Shown one piece after another: positions 54,836-62,048 of a stretch of 64,000 bases of DNA (its first letter is position 1; every line of letters begins with the position of its first letter). The position numbers and the translations under genes are program-made. Under the pieces are notes generated by a model. The model saw only the letters and a program-made list of their open reading frames with translations, searched no databases and had not been told where the DNA came from. The DNA is from Methanolacinia petrolearia DSM 11571 (GTDB lineage: Archaea; Halobacteriota; Methanomicrobia; Methanomicrobiales; Methanomicrobiaceae): positions 1,984,001-2,048,000 of the forward strand of contig NC_014507.1 in the NCBI RefSeq assembly GCF_000147875.1, in the 5' to 3' direction.

Positions 54836-55168
54836 ATGATATTTCAGGAACCCGGCGAAGTCTGGTTCATTGAACTCGAAAACAGTCGCGGGCACGAACA
54901 GTCGGGGACCCGCCCGGCAGTCGTTCTTGCCAAATCTTATGGGATGCATACGGTTGTCCCTTTTACTACATCGGAAAATGCCGCTAATTTCCCCCATACA
55001 CATATGGTTGAACCCGACTCCCAAAACGGCCTTTTGAGTTTAAGTTTTGCAATGTGTTTTCAGGTTTTATCACTCGATGAAGACAGATTTCTTAGAAAAG
55101 CCGGGGTCTTATCCGAAAGTGATCTAAACTGCATAAAGGAACTTTTGAGAGATCTTCTGGATTTATAA
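54836..55168 (+). CDS. MazF/PemK-like toxin
   Basis: 110 residues. The N-terminus EPGEVWFIELENSRGHEQSGTRPAVVLA is the MazF/PemK pattern (GxxRPxxVL), and VVPFTTSENAANFPHTHMVEP the next strand. MazF-type toxins are mRNA-cutting endoribonucleases. It follows the YwgA-like gene by 2 bp. Confidence 0.82.
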   Translation: MIFQEPGEVWFIELENSRGHEQSGTRPAVVLAKSYGMHTVVPFTTSENAANFPHTHMVEPDSQNGLLSLSFAMCFQVLSLDEDRFLRKAGVLSESDLNCIKELLRDLLDL

Positions 55169-55281
55169 TCGCCCCTTCAGTTTCGAATCTCCGGAGAATA
55201 AAAAATTTTTATGAGACTTACCGTGGCTCTGAAAAAATCGCACCACTGGTGCGAGAAATAGGCTGAAGTTATAATATCAGC

Positions 55282-55518
55282 CTAAACCCCCTCCTGAATG
55301 TGGTCTTCTTTCATCCCTTTCATAAGCGCAACTGCCAAATCATAACTCTCGACGGCGAGACCCGCAAGAAGAGCCTCCTCAGTTGCCATCTCCCTTAGAA
55401 CCTCTATTCTGGACAAAGCTTCCCACTCGGCACGGTTTTGAGCAACTTCCGCTATTGACGATTTTAGAGATTCGTAGAGAAGTTTTTTATCCGGATCAAT
55501 AATCGAGGGAATAGACTC
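55282..55518 (-). CDS. Small helical protein, unknown
   Basis: 78 residues from the ATG at 55518, chosen because the upstream extension contains the divergent operator DNA. It is acidic and helical (SLKSSIAEVAQNRAEWEALSR) with no known motif. It is divergent from the AbrB-like gene across the repeated operator, so the two may be controlled together. Confidence 0.5.
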   Translation of the reverse strand, partial: ESIPSIIDPDKKLLYESLKSSIAEVAQNRAEWEALSRIEVLREMATEEALLAGLAVESYDLAVALMKGMKEDHIQEGV

Positions 55519-55596
55519 CATCACCACCACCTGGGGCCGTCGCCGATCTCTTCGATATATCCAACATTTGATATGAACATTTTTTGTCCCCCCATA

Positions 55597-55671
55597 TACA
55601 GCATATTTTACAGTATGTATTACAGTATTGAGCCGCTGGCATATATAATTTACCATGCAAAATATACTGTA
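55597..55671. promoter_or_regulatory. Operator with 12-bp-spaced repeats and TATA box
   Basis: TACAG(T/C)AT occurs at 55597, 55609 and 55621, exactly 12 bp apart, and its inverse ATACTGTA at 55664-55671 overlaps the start codon of the AbrB-like gene. ATATATAAT at 55640-55649 is the TATA box, centred about 26 bp before that ATG, giving a leaderless mRNA. The layout suggests autorepression by the AbrB-like protein. Confidence 0.65.
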
Positions 55672-55844
55672 TGACCGTCGTAGGAAATGGGCGCGTTGTA
55701 TCTCAGGGAAATGCAAAAACGAAGTATCTAACGATACCCTCTGCATTAGCTACGGATTCAAACTTTCCATTTGAAGAAGGAGAGCAGGTCAAAATCATAA
55801 TAGACCCACAAAACAAACGCTTAATTGCCGAAAAGATAAGATAA
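55671..55844 (+). CDS. AbrB-like small DNA-binding protein
   Basis: 57 residues (ATG 55671, TAA 55842). NGRVVSQGNAKTKYLTIPSA and EGEQVKIIIDPQNKRLIAEK match the swapped-hairpin AbrB/SpoVT fold (here with TIPSAL in place of the usual TIPKxL). These are small dimeric repressors, often antitoxins or plasmid regulators. Its own promoter carries a repeated operator. No toxin gene is immediately downstream; the nearest is the MazF-like gene about 500 bp upstream. Confidence 0.75.
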   Translation: MTVVGNGRVVSQGNAKTKYLTIPSALATDSNFPFEEGEQVKIIIDPQNKRLIAEKIR

Positions 55845-55922
55845 TCTCAAAAATGGCAGGAAACAATTTCCCCTGTTGAAAATCTAAAGAGTACATTCAT
55901 AAAACCTTCATAACTTCATACC

Positions 55923-56074
55923 GCTCTCCTCGATCACCACGATTTAAAAAGAGTGACTCAAGAGCCTGGGAAGTGCGATCTCTGCGGGAAAAGTAGGGCC
56001 TTTTATCTTTGAATGATTTGAGGACGAATTTCTGTGAGGGATGTTTTGGGAAGCTTTTGAGGGAGGAGGGTTAA
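55923..56074 (+). pseudogene. Fragment of PrimPol-helicase C-terminal zinc finger
   Basis: Translates as DHHDLKRVTQEPGKCDLCG, then after a one-base frameshift LRTNFCEGCFGKLLREEG and a stop. This matches the last 55 residues of the PrimPol-helicase (DHRDFERVNKELGKCDLCG onwards). With the intact end at about 53680-53844 it brackets the MazF and AbrB genes as an imperfect direct repeat. Confidence 0.8.
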
Positions 56075-56088
56075 GAAGATTAAGGGTT

Positions 56089-56223
56089 TTATTTTGGTTT
56101 TTTCCCCTCAGGGGTGTGAGCAGACAAACACCGTTTTTCGGTCCCATTTTTACTCAAAGGCTTAATTTTAATAGGAGTTTTCTTCCCATTTTCTGATTTT
56201 TTCCCTTTTTTATCATCAGCCAT
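56089..56223 (-). CDS. Short Lys-rich protein 1
   Basis: 44 residues, ATG 56223 to TAA 56089. The sequence is highly basic (MADDKKGKKSENGKK start, PEGKKPK end) with no hydrophobic core, so it is probably disordered. It is one of three similar short genes on this strand. Function unknown. Confidence 0.5.
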   Translation of the reverse strand: MADDKKGKKSENGKKTPIKIKPLSKNGTEKRCLSAHTPEGKKPK

Positions 56224-56277
56224 AATAAGAACTACGAATTATGATTAAAAAAAAGTTTAGAATAATTGTAATACAGA

Positions 56278-56400
56278 TTATCCCAATTTTCTCCCCTTGG
56301 GGACTTGAGCACTGTTCTTTACTTTTACCGTTCCTGGACTTACCGGTTTAGCAGTAACAGGAGGAGGAGAATTTTTAGAGGGACTTTTATCTTTTCCCAT
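56278..56400 (-). CDS. Short Lys/Pro-rich protein 2
   Basis: 40 residues, ATG 56400 to TAA 56278. MGKDKSPSKNSPPPVTAKPV shows the same basic, Pro-rich composition as its neighbours, with no recognisable domain. It lies about 50 bp after the membrane-protein gene on the same strand. Confidence 0.5.
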   Translation of the reverse strand: MGKDKSPSKNSPPPVTAKPVSPGTVKVKNSAQVPKGRKLG

Positions 56401-56448
56401 GATATTGTGTTATAGTTCATAGTATATAAAAAAAAGTCAGAATATAAA

Positions 56449-57126
56449 TTAAAAAAAGGTATTAATGATCAATTTGGAAAAGGTCACAATATCCAATTCT
56501 AATAATGAAAGTATTAAAATTCCAAAAATAATCAAGTTTAATAAAATTAAAAATAATGTAATTACATATCCATCTTTTAATATAGAATATGTTTTTCGAT
56601 TGGAATCATAGGAATCTATTGTGTGATACAAAAAATCAGAAACTATCTGATATTTCTCAACTCTTGATAACTTTTCACGCCTTTCCTCTCCAAACACCGA
56701 TGGATATTTGTATTCCTTTGGTAATAGAAGGAATAAAAAAATAACAAATGTTAATATAGAAAAAATTAAAAACCAACCGAAAACGTAATAGCTACTATCC
56801 AGCATTTCTCTAGTCCCTAAAAAATATAAAAAGACAGTCGTTTGTATAGTTACCAATACAAGAAATATCTGAAAAGATGCAATAATTTTTGAATTTATTA
56901 AATTTATATTCAAACCAAACCTATCAAACTGAATTCTTGCTTCTTCAAGAATTAGCGAAGTTCTTTCAAATAGATCATTTTTTTCAAATATTGAGTATAT
57001 TTCTTCTTCTTCCTCAGAACTGATTTCATCAGGATCTTCAACATCACCGTCTTTTCTTAAACATTTAGATAAACAGGAACCAAATTTATAAACAGATTTT
57101 AGGGGATTATTCCCTTTTATTCCCAT
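56449..57126 (-). CDS. Membrane protein, unknown
   Basis: 225 residues: an acidic, Glu-rich N-terminal part, two membrane helices (about 90-108 and 118-140), a soluble loop and a third helix near 190-210. No known motif. Residues of about 50-70 (LFERTSLILEEARIQF) match the short protein at 57376-57468, so that gene is a truncated relative. Strongly AT-rich. Confidence 0.6.
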   Translation of the reverse strand: MGIKGNNPLKSVYKFGSCLSKCLRKDGDVEDPDEISSEEEEEIYSIFEKNDLFERTSLILEEARIQFDRFGLNINLINSKIIASFQIFLVLVTIQTTVFLYFLGTREMLDSSYYVFGWFLIFSILTFVIFLFLLLPKEYKYPSVFGEERREKLSRVEKYQIVSDFLYHTIDSYDSNRKTYSILKDGYVITLFLILLNLIIFGILILSLLELDIVTFSKLIINTFF

Positions 57127-57375
57127 ACAAAGTAATTATATTCAAAAGATATTATTTTTTTTATAACAGTTTGAATGTCAATGAAATTTTAGAACCAATG
57201 AACGTCAATTACGATCACACCACCAGGGGATCTCTATTATTAATGAATAAATATGAATAGAGAATTATGTCACAAATAAACTAAGCCTGTGACTAAGGAC
57301 ATTGGTAAAATGAAATAATATAATGTAAATAATAGTGAAGTTCATGAGGAAAGTTGCCCTGAACTCTAAAATGTG

Positions 57376-57468
57376 CTAAGTAAAAAATATCTTGGCTTCT
57401 TCAATGATTATTGATGTCCTTTCATATAGATCTTCTTTTTGCTCATCAGATAATTCTTCTTCAGTCAT
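57376..57468 (-). CDS. Short protein, truncated relative of the membrane protein
   Basis: 30 residues, ATG 57468 (overlapping the previous stop) to TAG 57376. EDLYERTSIIIEEAKIFFT matches the N-terminal part of the membrane protein at 56449-57126, but the rest is missing, so it is probably a fragment kept in frame by overlap with the preceding gene. Confidence 0.5.
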   Translation of the reverse strand: MTEEELSDEQKEDLYERTSIIIEEAKIFFT

Positions 57469-57608
57469 TTGGATATTACCTCAGGGTTTACGTGACCGTC
57501 TCCCTTTGCTTTTTTAATAATAGCCGTCCCATTTTCTTTACCTACAGGCCGAGGATTTACCGGAGGTCTGCTTAGAGGTTTTTTTGGAAGTTTTGCTTTG
57601 TCTCCCAT
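57465..57608 (-). CDS. Short Lys/Pro-rich protein 3
   Basis: 47 residues, ATG 57608 to TGA 57465. KLPKKPLSRPPVNPRPVGKE has the same composition as the two short genes downstream. Its end overlaps the next start (ATGA). Confidence 0.5.
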   Translation of the reverse strand: MGDKAKLPKKPLSRPPVNPRPVGKENGTAIIKKAKGDGHVNPEVISK

Positions 57609-57673
57609 ACGAGATAAATAAGATCTGATCTGTATTATACGGATTACACAACCGCAAATATAAGCAATAACCG

Positions 57674-57838
57674 TGATCGGTTTGCGACCCATTTACGATC
57701 CATTTGCGATCCAATTGCACCTTGAAAAATTTATAAAATACTTTTCAAAAACTCATAAAATATTCATCAAAATCTTATCAAAACCATTTTTACGCCTTGC
57801 TTACGATATCAAATTTCGATCCATTTGCGATCCATTTA
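57674..57838. repeat. Iteron array with AT-rich centre, candidate origin
   Basis: 11-bp units of CGATCCATTTG type occur at 57674, 57685, 57696 and 57707 (one degenerate), and again at 57817 and 57828. Between the blocks lies about 90 bp of very AT-rich DNA. This arrangement, next to an Orc1/Cdc6 gene, is what a plasmid-type replication origin looks like. Whether it still fires is unknown. Confidence 0.7.
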
Positions 57839-57915
57839 CAAGGAGTCACAAGTGCTTTCGATGAGGTTACGAGAGAACCCGTAATATATAAAAATTAATT
57901 TTGGGCTTAATATTT

Positions 57916-59037
57916 TCACAAAACCTTCAACACCTCCTCAACCTCATACCTCAATGAAATCTCCCTCGTCTGCCCTCTCCCCTGGAGAGGCGTCAGGGAA
58001 ATAATCTCCATCGACTCCAGCTTATTCAGCCGTTTGTAAAAGTTGGCAGGCCCCGTTGAAAGCCTTTTATTTAAAACTTCATAGAGAGCTCCGGAGGTCG
58101 GCAGCTCTTCACTGTCACGAACCACTTCAGCCAGGACCGCCAGGAATTTTTTCTCCTCCGGAGACAAGCCCCCGATTGCATCCCGTAACCGGATATCCTT
58201 CGCAGAGACAGATGTCGATACATCCTCTGCAAGGACTTCCTTCCTTGCCGCCTTCTCAGCATTTGCAACAGATTCTTTTATTATCGTAAGGCCGACACGG
58301 AGATCCCCCGCTGTAACCGTTCTTTGAGTAATAAGATCCAGGACCTCACCTGACATCGCCCCCGGATAAAGACCGCAGCGTACTCTCCGGGAAAGGATCT
58401 CGCGGACCTCCTCGTAGCCGTAAGCAGGAAAATAAATATCAACGGGCCTGAAGACCGACCAGACCGCAGAATCGACTTTGGTCATAAGGTCGATCTCCAT
58501 GTTGCTCACGGCCGCAATCACTCCGAGTCTTGCACCCGGAAATTCTTCGTAAAGACGGAGCAGTACATAGAGAATATCATTCAGCCTGTTTTCATACATC
58601 AGATAATTCACATCATCGAGACATACGACTGCAACCGTCCGCGAATCCGAAAGGTAATTTCCTATCTCATTGTAGACCTTCCGGAACGCAATCCCGGTGG
58701 TCGGCGGATAATGCCCAAAGATCCGGTTGAATATTGAACCGAAGATCGAAACCCGTGTCCGGTCGTTCTTGCAGTTGATATATACAGGCAGGACCCGCTT
58801 TGTCGTCTGTTCGATCTCGGAGAAGAGCACCCGGACCGAGGTCGTCTTCCCCGTTCCGGGAAGGCCCCGGAGAACTGAGTTGAACGGTCGGCCCCCGGCC
58901 ATCGCCGGCCGGATGGCATAGGCCAGTTCGCTGAGCTGCGTATCTCTGAAATTAAACTGCTCCGGTACATGATCTATCTCAAAAATATCGGGGTCCCTGA
59001 AGAGAGTCTGGTCCCCCATTAGCAAGTTTCTCTTCAT
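57916..59037 (-). CDS. Orc1/Cdc6-family initiator protein
   Basis: 373 residues. Walker A LRGLPGTGKTTSVRV, Walker B VAVVCLDDVNYLM, sensor 1 region IAAVSNMEID and a winged-helix C-terminus (FLAVLAEVVRDSEEL to YEVEEVLKVL) are as in archaeal Orc1/Cdc6. It binds origin DNA and loads the helicase. The gene runs toward the iteron array. Encoded in a mobile island, it probably drives the element's own replication. The 169 bp upstream carry an imperfect GAAAGTAT/ATACTTTC inverted repeat. Confidence 0.92.
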   Translation of the reverse strand: MKRNLLMGDQTLFRDPDIFEIDHVPEQFNFRDTQLSELAYAIRPAMAGGRPFNSVLRGLPGTGKTTSVRVLFSEIEQTTKRVLPVYINCKNDRTRVSIFGSIFNRIFGHYPPTTGIAFRKVYNEIGNYLSDSRTVAVVCLDDVNYLMYENRLNDILYVLLRLYEEFPGARLGVIAAVSNMEIDLMTKVDSAVWSVFRPVDIYFPAYGYEEVREILSRRVRCGLYPGAMSGEVLDLITQRTVTAGDLRVGLTIIKESVANAEKAARKEVLAEDVSTSVSAKDIRLRDAIGGLSPEEKKFLAVLAEVVRDSEELPTSGALYEVLNKRLSTGPANFYKRLNKLESMEIISLTPLQGRGQTREISLRYEVEEVLKVL

Positions 59038-59206
59038 TATTATGAATTTTTATGATGCGTTATAAGCCTGAATTCTGAGTGGCGTGAAAGTGGAAAGTAT
59101 CAAATTACTCATTTTTGTTTATTCATACTTTCATAACCGGGCCATTGTATATCCCGAATGATGAGAGATAACAGGAAAGACACGTTAATTACATCTGAAT
59201 AAATAC

Positions 59207-59599
59207 ATGAATTTGATGAAGAATACTATCAATCCAAGTATTATGTCCGGAAAAAAGTGCTTTATTTATACGATTCTTCTTTTCATCCTTGCCGGCGTTT
59301 TTGAAATTGGCGGGGGATACCTCATCTGGATATGGTTAAGGGAAAACGGAAGTTTGATTTTTGCATTTTTAGGAGCGATAGTCCTGTTTTTATATGGAAT
59401 CGTACCCACTTTCCAACCCTCCCATTTTCATAGAATATATGCGACTTATGGAGGCATTTTTGTTGTAATGTCGCTTTTATGGGGTTGGATCTTTGATAAA
59501 ACTCTTCCTGATAGTTACGATTTAATTGGTGCTTTAATAATCCTAATCGGGGTTTCAATTATCTATTACTGGCCGAGAAAGGAGGAATCATTACAATGA
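59207..59599 (+). CDS. YnfA/UPF0060-like SMR family protein (first of pair)
   Basis: 130 residues with four membrane helices. FEIGGGYLIWIWLRE and RIYATYGGIFVVMSLLWGW are the family blocks. The N-terminal extension (MNLMKNTINPSIMSGKK) may be shorter if a later ATG is used. YnfA/UPF0060 proteins are small multidrug-resistance-like transporters. It overlaps its paralogue by four bases. Confidence 0.8.
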   Translation: MNLMKNTINPSIMSGKKCFIYTILLFILAGVFEIGGGYLIWIWLRENGSLIFAFLGAIVLFLYGIVPTFQPSHFHRIYATYGGIFVVMSLLWGWIFDKTLPDSYDLIGALIILIGVSIIYYWPRKEESLQ

Positions 59600-59922
59600 A
59601 CGCAGGAATATCCCTGATACTTTTTTTCCTTGCCGCACTTTTGGAAATCGGAGGCGGATATCTGGTCTGGTTATGGCTAAGGGAAAACAAAGGTGCATTT
59701 TTTGGATTGATGGGAGCGATAACACTTGCAATTTATGGAATCATTCCAACCTTACAGGATGCACATTTCGGCAGGGTTTATGCTGCATATGGAGGTATTT
59801 TTATTGTTTCATCTTTGTTATGGGGTGCAATTGTCGATAAGAAAAATCCTGACAGGTATGAAATCATAGGGGCACTAATTGCTCTTTCGGGGGTTATTGT
59901 TATGTTTTACATCCCGCGCTGA
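59596..59922 (+). CDS. YnfA/UPF0060-like SMR family protein (second of pair)
   Basis: 108 residues, four membrane helices, typical family length. LEIGGGYLVWLWLRENKGAF and GRVYAAYGGIFIVSSLLWGA match the first gene. The ATGA overlap gives close coupling, so the two subunits may work as a pair with opposite orientation in the membrane, as known for some SMR pairs. Confidence 0.85.
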   Translation: MNAGISLILFFLAALLEIGGGYLVWLWLRENKGAFFGLMGAITLAIYGIIPTLQDAHFGRVYAAYGGIFIVSSLLWGAIVDKKNPDRYEIIGALIALSGVIVMFYIPR

Positions 59923-60014
59923 GCGTGTTTTCACCAGGAGGATTTAATATAGAGCACAATATTTTTTATTTAATTCATGACTTCAATGATTGAAGACATC
60001 CTCAAAGAAATTCG

Positions 60015-60245
60015 TCATTGCAAAAACTTCATCAGCACAGCAACAAGACCCCCCGCACCGGCCCCGACACCGGCGGAGATCTGCCGCTCGCGACCTGCCG
60101 ACTCCGACTTAAAACCTTCGAGGTCGCGGATGCGGTTCTCATGGTCTCCGATAGACTCCTTCATCTCCTCAAGCGTCCTGCAGATCCACTTCACGTCCCG
60201 GTTCGTCTCGACGATCATGTCCCTGTTACTCTTCTCTTCTTTCAT
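60015..60245 (-). CDS. Small coiled-coil membrane protein, unknown
   Basis: 76 residues from the ATG at 60245 (AGGAGTG upstream; an ATG at 60308 would add 21 residues). A coiled coil (WICRTLEEMKESIGDHENRI) is followed by a Gly/Ala-rich C-terminal helix that could span or touch the membrane. Similar layouts occur in phage haemolysin XhlA-like proteins, but the resemblance is general. Confidence 0.45.
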   Translation of the reverse strand: MKEEKSNRDMIVETNRDVKWICRTLEEMKESIGDHENRIRDLEGFKSESAGRERQISAGVGAGAGGLVAVLMKFLQ

Positions 60246-60401
60246 TGTGCGTTCGTTCACTCCTGCGGATAAATTCGGCAGAAACAGGGATAAATCGAAC
60301 TGTATCAACTATCTGATACAGTCACGCTAATTACCCAAAAGATCGAGTAATTAAATGCCTGTTCCAGTACCCGGGGAAAAGGCAGGCAGGAGAAAAAACG
60401 A

Positions 60402-60905
60402 ATGGCAGATTTCATCGAAACTACCAACACCAAGTCGGCCACTCGTGAGCTTGCAGCCTCCATCGCAGACGTTGCAACTTTCCAGAGTATCATCCAGTCG
60501 GTGATCAATGACAACCCCTTCGGCTGCACTGCTTACACTCAGAGCGGTGTGTCGCATGACGGGGTCGAGGTCAACCGCGAGAGTTATACCGCGAAGATCG
60601 TCTTCGAGGATAATGCGGCAGAGAAGGTCGGGACTCTTTCCGTCAAGTGTCCCACTGCTTCTTCAATGAACAGTGCTGCCGGCGCAATCCTCGCAGACGC
60701 GGATCTTGCCGTTGCCGTTGGCGGTGATCCCGTCCGCGATGCAGAAAGCGATACTTATTCCTGCCAGCTCAAGTGCCATGACGCAAACAGCGAGACCTAC
60801 TATGTCACCTTCAGTCGCGACAAAGTCAGGATCAGTTCTTACGAGGACGACTCCATCCTGACCGTTGTCGAGACCTGGGCCGACACTGTGGCCGCTCTTG
60901 CCTGA
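60402..60905 (+). CDS. Unknown soluble protein at island edge
   Basis: 167 residues with a strong SD (GGAG, 10 bp). Composition is balanced and soluble, with mixed helix and strand. The C-terminal TYYVTFSRDKVRISSYEDDS suggests a beta-rich half. I do not recognise the family. Position next to element genes suggests a plasmid or viral structural or accessory protein, but this is a guess. Confidence 0.6.
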   Translation: MADFIETTNTKSATRELAASIADVATFQSIIQSVINDNPFGCTAYTQSGVSHDGVEVNRESYTAKIVFEDNAAEKVGTLSVKCPTASSMNSAAGAILADADLAVAVGGDPVRDAESDTYSCQLKCHDANSETYYVTFSRDKVRISSYEDDSILTVVETWADTVAALA

Positions 60906-61133
60906 ACAGAATTTCGAACACCGGGGAGGGAGACTCTTTTCAACTCCCTTTCCGGGGAAAATAAGCTTATTTGGGGCATATTTTAGGTTTTTTTGAGATC
61001 GGATTTTACCTGGTTGAGGAGTTGTTCTGGAAGGCGGCATATTTTCGGATATTTTTAGGATTAAAGGCTGATTTACCGTTTTCCACATGGGCCCGCAGAG
61101 CCCCTCAAATTTCTCAGACGGTGTTTACCCTGT

Positions 61134-61198
61134 CTGAACCTGAAATAGTCCATTCTGAGGCTTCTGTGTGGATCGAAAAAAGGGCAATTCGGGCTTTT
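61134..61198 (+). repeat. Short dispersed repeat, copy 2 (matches 5338-5398)
   Basis: 20 bases at 61154-61173 are identical to the minus strand at 5358-5377. The 547-bp gap 60906-61452 holds this repeat, an unconvincing 79-codon frame that contains it (ending EIVHSEASVWIEKR and a basic tail), and the promoter of the next operon. Confidence 0.5.
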
Positions 61199-61328
61199 TT
61201 TAAGAGATAGTGCTATAAGAAATTCCATATAAAATAAGGAGAACAAATTATTTTATGAACAATACTTTGAGATCTCATTTAAGTGTTTAAGCTTAATCAA
61301 TCTAGTTAATTTTCATCAAAAAAAATAA

Positions 61329-61340
61329 TTTATATAATAA
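61329..61340 (+). promoter_or_regulatory. TATA box for dsrE-selD operon
   Basis: TTTATATAATAA centred at 61334 predicts a start near 61360, leaving a leader of about 90 nt before the dsrE-like gene. Confidence 0.5.
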
Positions 61341-61430
61341 CTCCAAACCAAAAATTGTGGCATAGGGGGCAGTTATGATTAATGTTTTATAGAGATTTAC
61401 CTCTACAATTTCATTTTTTGAATCATTAAA

Positions 61431-61447
61431 CCTCCATTGCCCGGAGG
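61431..61447 (+). promoter_or_regulatory. SD-sequestering hairpin in dsrE-selD leader
   Basis: CCTCC (61431-61435) faces the SD GGAGG (61443-61447) across a 7-nt loop, so the ribosome site can be hidden. GGGCA (61367-61371) could instead pair with TGCCC (61438-61442), giving an alternative fold in which the SD is free. The arrangement is like a translational switch. Confidence 0.45.
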
Positions 61448-61452
61448 AAAAA

Positions 61453-61809
61453 ATGAGTGTAAATCAAAGAATAACCGTAGTCATAGGAGACGCACCCTAT
61501 GGCAATGAGAGACCATTTTCAGCATTGAGATTTACTGTAGCTGCTCTCATAGAAGAAATGGAAGTAAATATTTTTTTAATTGAGAATGGAGTTTATTTAG
61601 GAATAAAAGATCAGGCTCCTTCAGATTACCCTTCTCACGAAAACCTTCTTGTTGAAGCCTATGAAAATGGTGCAAATATAAAAGCCTGTGGACCCTGCTG
61701 CAAGGCTCGCGGTTTAACACAGGAATGCCTTTTAGAAGGAATTCAAATGGCAACAATTCATGATTTAGTAGATTTTGTCGTTCAAAGCGAGAAAACAATA
61801 TTCTTCTAG
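61453..61809 (+). CDS. DsrE-like sulfur-carrier protein
   Basis: 118 residues with the DsrE/TusD-like fold and an unusual Cys cluster, ACGPCCKARGLTQECLLEG, where the CC pair replaces the single active Cys of other members. DsrE-type proteins carry persulfide sulfur to a partner. It opens the operon with a TusA/YedF-like protein, SelD and a DUF2099 protein, and is much more AT-rich than the island beside it. Confidence 0.8.
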   Translation: MSVNQRITVVIGDAPYGNERPFSALRFTVAALIEEMEVNIFLIENGVYLGIKDQAPSDYPSHENLLVEAYENGANIKACGPCCKARGLTQECLLEGIQMATIHDLVDFVVQSEKTIFF

Positions 61810-61820
61810 GAGTTTTATCG

Positions 61821-62048
61821 ATGGTAAAAACTTTAGATGTTACTGGGAAAAGCTGTCCTATACCAGTTCTGGAAACCAAAAAAATGCTTAGATCTATGGC
61901 ATCAGGAGAGGAATTATTAGTTGTCGTAGATTACCCTCCTTCAAAGGATAACATCATCAGATTCGTAAACCGTGAGAACGATTTGGTTTCAAACGTAACG
62001 GAAGAGGATTCAAAAATATTTATATTAATCAAAAAGGGAGGGGATTAA
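61821..62048 (+). CDS. TusA/YedF-like sulfurtransferase
   Basis: 75 residues, normal for TusA. LDVTGKSCPIPVLETKKML carries the CPxP motif whose Cys takes up the sulfur (or selenium). YedF-like TusA paralogues are often found next to SelD, where they are proposed to deliver selenium. It lies 1 bp or less before selD. Confidence 0.88.
   Translation: MVKTLDVTGKSCPIPVLETKKMLRSMASGEELLVVVDYPPSKDNIIRFVNRENDLVSNVTEEDSKIFILIKKGGD

Noticed and set aside
50179-60905. Integrase or distal att site for the island
   Set aside because: No tyrosine or serine recombinase pattern and no second copy of the 3' end of tRNA-Leu could be seen, so mobility is not claimed.
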